Positions 61,769 through 64,000 of a stretch of DNA of 64,000 bases are shown here, in pieces. A program made the translations under genes and the position numbers. Positions within the stretch are counted from its first letter, which is position 1, and the number at the start of each line of letters is the position of its first letter. The notes under the pieces are model-generated. The model searched no databases. It was not told the origin of the DNA and was given only the letters and a program-made list of their open reading frames with translations. This stretch comes from Dendrocalamus latiflorus (taxonomy: Eukaryota; Streptophyta; Magnoliopsida; Poales; Poaceae), in NCBI GenBank assembly GCA_017311315.1, contig CM029610.1:5017126-5081125 (forward strand). The letters are read 5' to 3'.

Positions 61769-64000
61769 CAGTAGCGGACCCAAAACCAAATTTTAAGGGG
61801 GCTAGTAGGACATGATCAACCAAAGATAAAACACATGAAACATAAATTAAACTGTCCTTTGCAATCTAAAATTATACATAATTAGAACAGAAACATAGTA
61901 AAAATGCAAAATACAATGAAGATTGTACCTCAGTAATGAGTAATGTGCATCCTAAAACCCATAAATATATGTAAGTAGCCATATGCACAGCAGAATTAGA
62001 AAAACTAGTGATAAAATCAAAAATGATATTATTAATAGTTATAAAGATTGAAAAAAGTATACAGCATACCACTAGCTAGGATTGAGTACTAGTAGAAGTA
62101 CGAGGCAATAGACGAGATTTCATGTTTTGAAAGCATTTTCTAATTCTATCATCATCAAAGCTTCTAGAAATCTCTCAGTGTAGCATATCATCAAGTCACT
62201 GAACTACTCATCTGCTACTCTACTATGTAAATCTGTCTTGATAATATTCATTGCCAGACTCCCTCAACCGATGCCATTTGAACCACCTTTTGAGCTAGAT
62301 TTGCAATATCACCATATACATGGAATTCTACTCGTCTCCTAACATTGAGAACAAAGGTTTGAAGCTGATTTCTTAACAACAACCAACCAACCATGTCAAA
62401 GCCATCAGCATAAATCCCAGCTAGTCAAACAAGCTTATTTACATCAATTTAGAGAAAGAGACTCTTGGATCAAGACAAGACATGCATACCAATAACTCTG
62501 AAGAAACTTCATTGAACTGATGGATCATCTCTGATGTAATGGCATCAATAGCAGTAATAAAAATCTCAACATGATAATAGTGAAGGTAAGTCACCGTATG
62601 CTTTCTACGTGCAGTCATACCATCAACTGGAATAAATTCTTCCATATTTGGCACATGAATCTCATTTGCTTCACAAAAACTTTTCACTTTCTGGAATAAT
62701 AGCTCCCACCCATTGTCCCTCATGTTCTGTAAGCGCACTTTCACATCTATAAGCAAACCCATAACTTCAACAATATTTTGATCCTTTCTTTGCAAAGTAA
62801 GTCATAACTCACTTGTAATGCTTAACAAGTCTATCAATAAATGTAAGATAAAAATAAATTTAAAGCTTTCCATTTCCTATATCAAACCTGATGCTTCACC
62901 ATGAATTGATGGCTGACATGCATCTTTACTCACAATCTCTAGTACATCTAACACTATCTTGCACATTTGATAAATACACAGTAAGGTTTTATATGAGAGC
63001 GCCATCTAGTATCTGAAAGTCTAGCTAGGTTCATTTTTTATGCATCCCTATGCTAGTGATAACCTTACCATGCTCCAGCTTCTCTAACAAGATGTCTTGA
63101 TGCTTTGCAAGCAACACATCTTTTCTCTTATAAGATGCACTCACGGTGGTTACTATCATGGGAACATAGTTGAAGAAATCAGCAATTGCTCTACTACAAC
63201 TGATGGACAAAGCAATGGACATAGAAAGCATACGGATTCTCATCTCGGATCTGTCTTTACAAGCCATTAAATCCTTCTCTCATATTTGAAGCTCCATCAT
63301 AACCCTGCCTGCATAGCCTAGAAATTGGTAATTTGTGCTATCTAAGTAAAGCAAACAAAGCTTCCTTCAATGCAGCTGATGTACAATTTGTCATATGCCT
63401 AATACCAAGAAATCTCTCAATAACCTTCCCTTGATCATTCACAAACCTGCATGCCACAGATTTTGTTTAGTTAAAACACCATTATATGAATAAATAGTAC
63501 AATGTAGAAATATGAAATAAACAACCTACCTTATAATCATGACCATTTGCTCCTTTATTGATATGTCTCATGACTCATCAATAAGCATAGATAAATTCCT
63601 ATCTCTAATCTCCTCCAAAATCACCTTCATGACCTCTTACACACAAGCTTTTGCAAGGTCCTTTTAAATTTTTGGAGAAATCATCATACAATGTAAGGGG
63701 GCTTGATCGAACGCTTTCTTCACTTCCCCATTCTTATCTTTGTACCACTCAACTAATTATCTAAAATTTCCCTTATTGATAGAAACTGAAGATTTATCGT
63801 GTCCTCGAAAAGCTTCACCTTACATTAGGAGAAATCTTGCATAATCTAAAGAGGCAGTCAAACGAATTTTATATGCAATTTTCGACTCTCGACCATGATT
63901 AGAAAGTCTTTGAGTCACACTTGCCCTTTGCTTTTTTAAATCCTCGTAGTCCCCCTTGTAATGTTGTGATAACTACTAGGTCCACCAATATGTTTACCAA
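61769..64000 (-). mobile_element. hAT transposon 2, partial (continues past the window)
   Basis: Left end CAGTAGCGGACCCAAAACC, the same terminal motif as hAT 1 at 41970, in the same orientation. The preceding 8 bp CCTAGACA (61761-61768) should be the target duplication. Transposase remnants lie on the minus strand. The right end is outside the window. Confidence 0.82.
62439..63290 (-). pseudogene. hAT-type (ZMYM1-like) transposase, broken
   Basis: Minus-strand order: SISCSRAIADFFNYVPMIVT, SASYKRKDVLLAKHQDILLE (63270-63060), then MQRKDQNIVEVMGLLIDVKV, NGWELLFQKVKSFCEANEIH, FITAIDAITSEMIHQFNEVS and ELLVCMSCLDPRVSFSKL (62795-62439). These match the same family as hAT 1 and extend further toward its C-terminus. 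Frames are interrupted near 62860-63030. A C-terminal hAT dimerisation part may remain at 62100-62400 but is not clear. More N-terminal remnants probably lie to 64000. Confidence 0.82.

Overview
This window is plant nuclear DNA from a grass (Poaceae). The evidence is interrupted genes with GT-AG introns, a dense load of nested transposable elements, and several grass-type repeats: an Au-type SINE, a SMART-type miniature LTR element, (TA)n-flanked Micron-like MITEs, and Tourist, Stowaway, hAT, MULE and Helitron elements. The species cannot be fixed from the sequence alone.

Three host genes are convincing. (1) On the minus strand, 3440-4210, a one-exon CDS encodes an NF-YC histone-fold transcription factor subunit; a 2.1-kb intron lies in its 5' leader. 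(2) On the minus strand, 16594-24778, an 11-exon gene encodes a 421-aa protein with two lytic-transglycosylase/lysozyme-like modules. The two halves keep the same intron phases, which points to an internal tandem duplication. (3) On the plus strand, 34113-40218, a 14-exon gene encodes a plastid-targeted glycolytic GAPDH (GAPCp type, 404 aa). All exon boundaries given were joined by hand so that reading frames close. Exon 2 of GAPCp and the last exon end of the lysozyme-like gene are the least certain.

Most of the rest is mobile DNA. 6.7-14.2 kb: MITEs and a decayed Gypsy-type element (pol tail, PBS, gag) with a complete 280-bp SMART nested in gag. 15-16.1 kb: a GGGA/TCCC-rich repeat and an Au SINE with a perfect 16-bp target duplication. 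Introns of the lysozyme-like gene hold a 5'-truncated LINE, a MITE and a TRIM-like element. 28.0-32.0 kb: a direct duplication whose first copy was hit by a MITE and by a 1.93-kb Helitron; the second copy preserves the empty sites. 33.1-33.96 kb: an 862-bp fold-back MULE sits a few bases upstream of the probable GAPCp TATA box. GAPCp intron 1 holds two unrelated MITEs embedded in one (TA)n tract, and intron 6 holds a 593-bp hAT-type element.

41.4-64 kb is a gene-poor, repeat-rich block: a Tourist-like MITE; a 3.5-kb hAT element with another hAT-type element nested in it; a decayed Copia element; a two-exon fragment of a HEN2/MTR4-type RNA helicase gene with its intron kept; a cluster of palindromes; an LTR-like unit with almost identical 233-bp inverted ends followed by a tRNA-Met primer site; a MULE-like element with long diverged TIRs; and the left part of a second hAT element that leaves the window. 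No viral genome, CRISPR array or bacterial operon is present.
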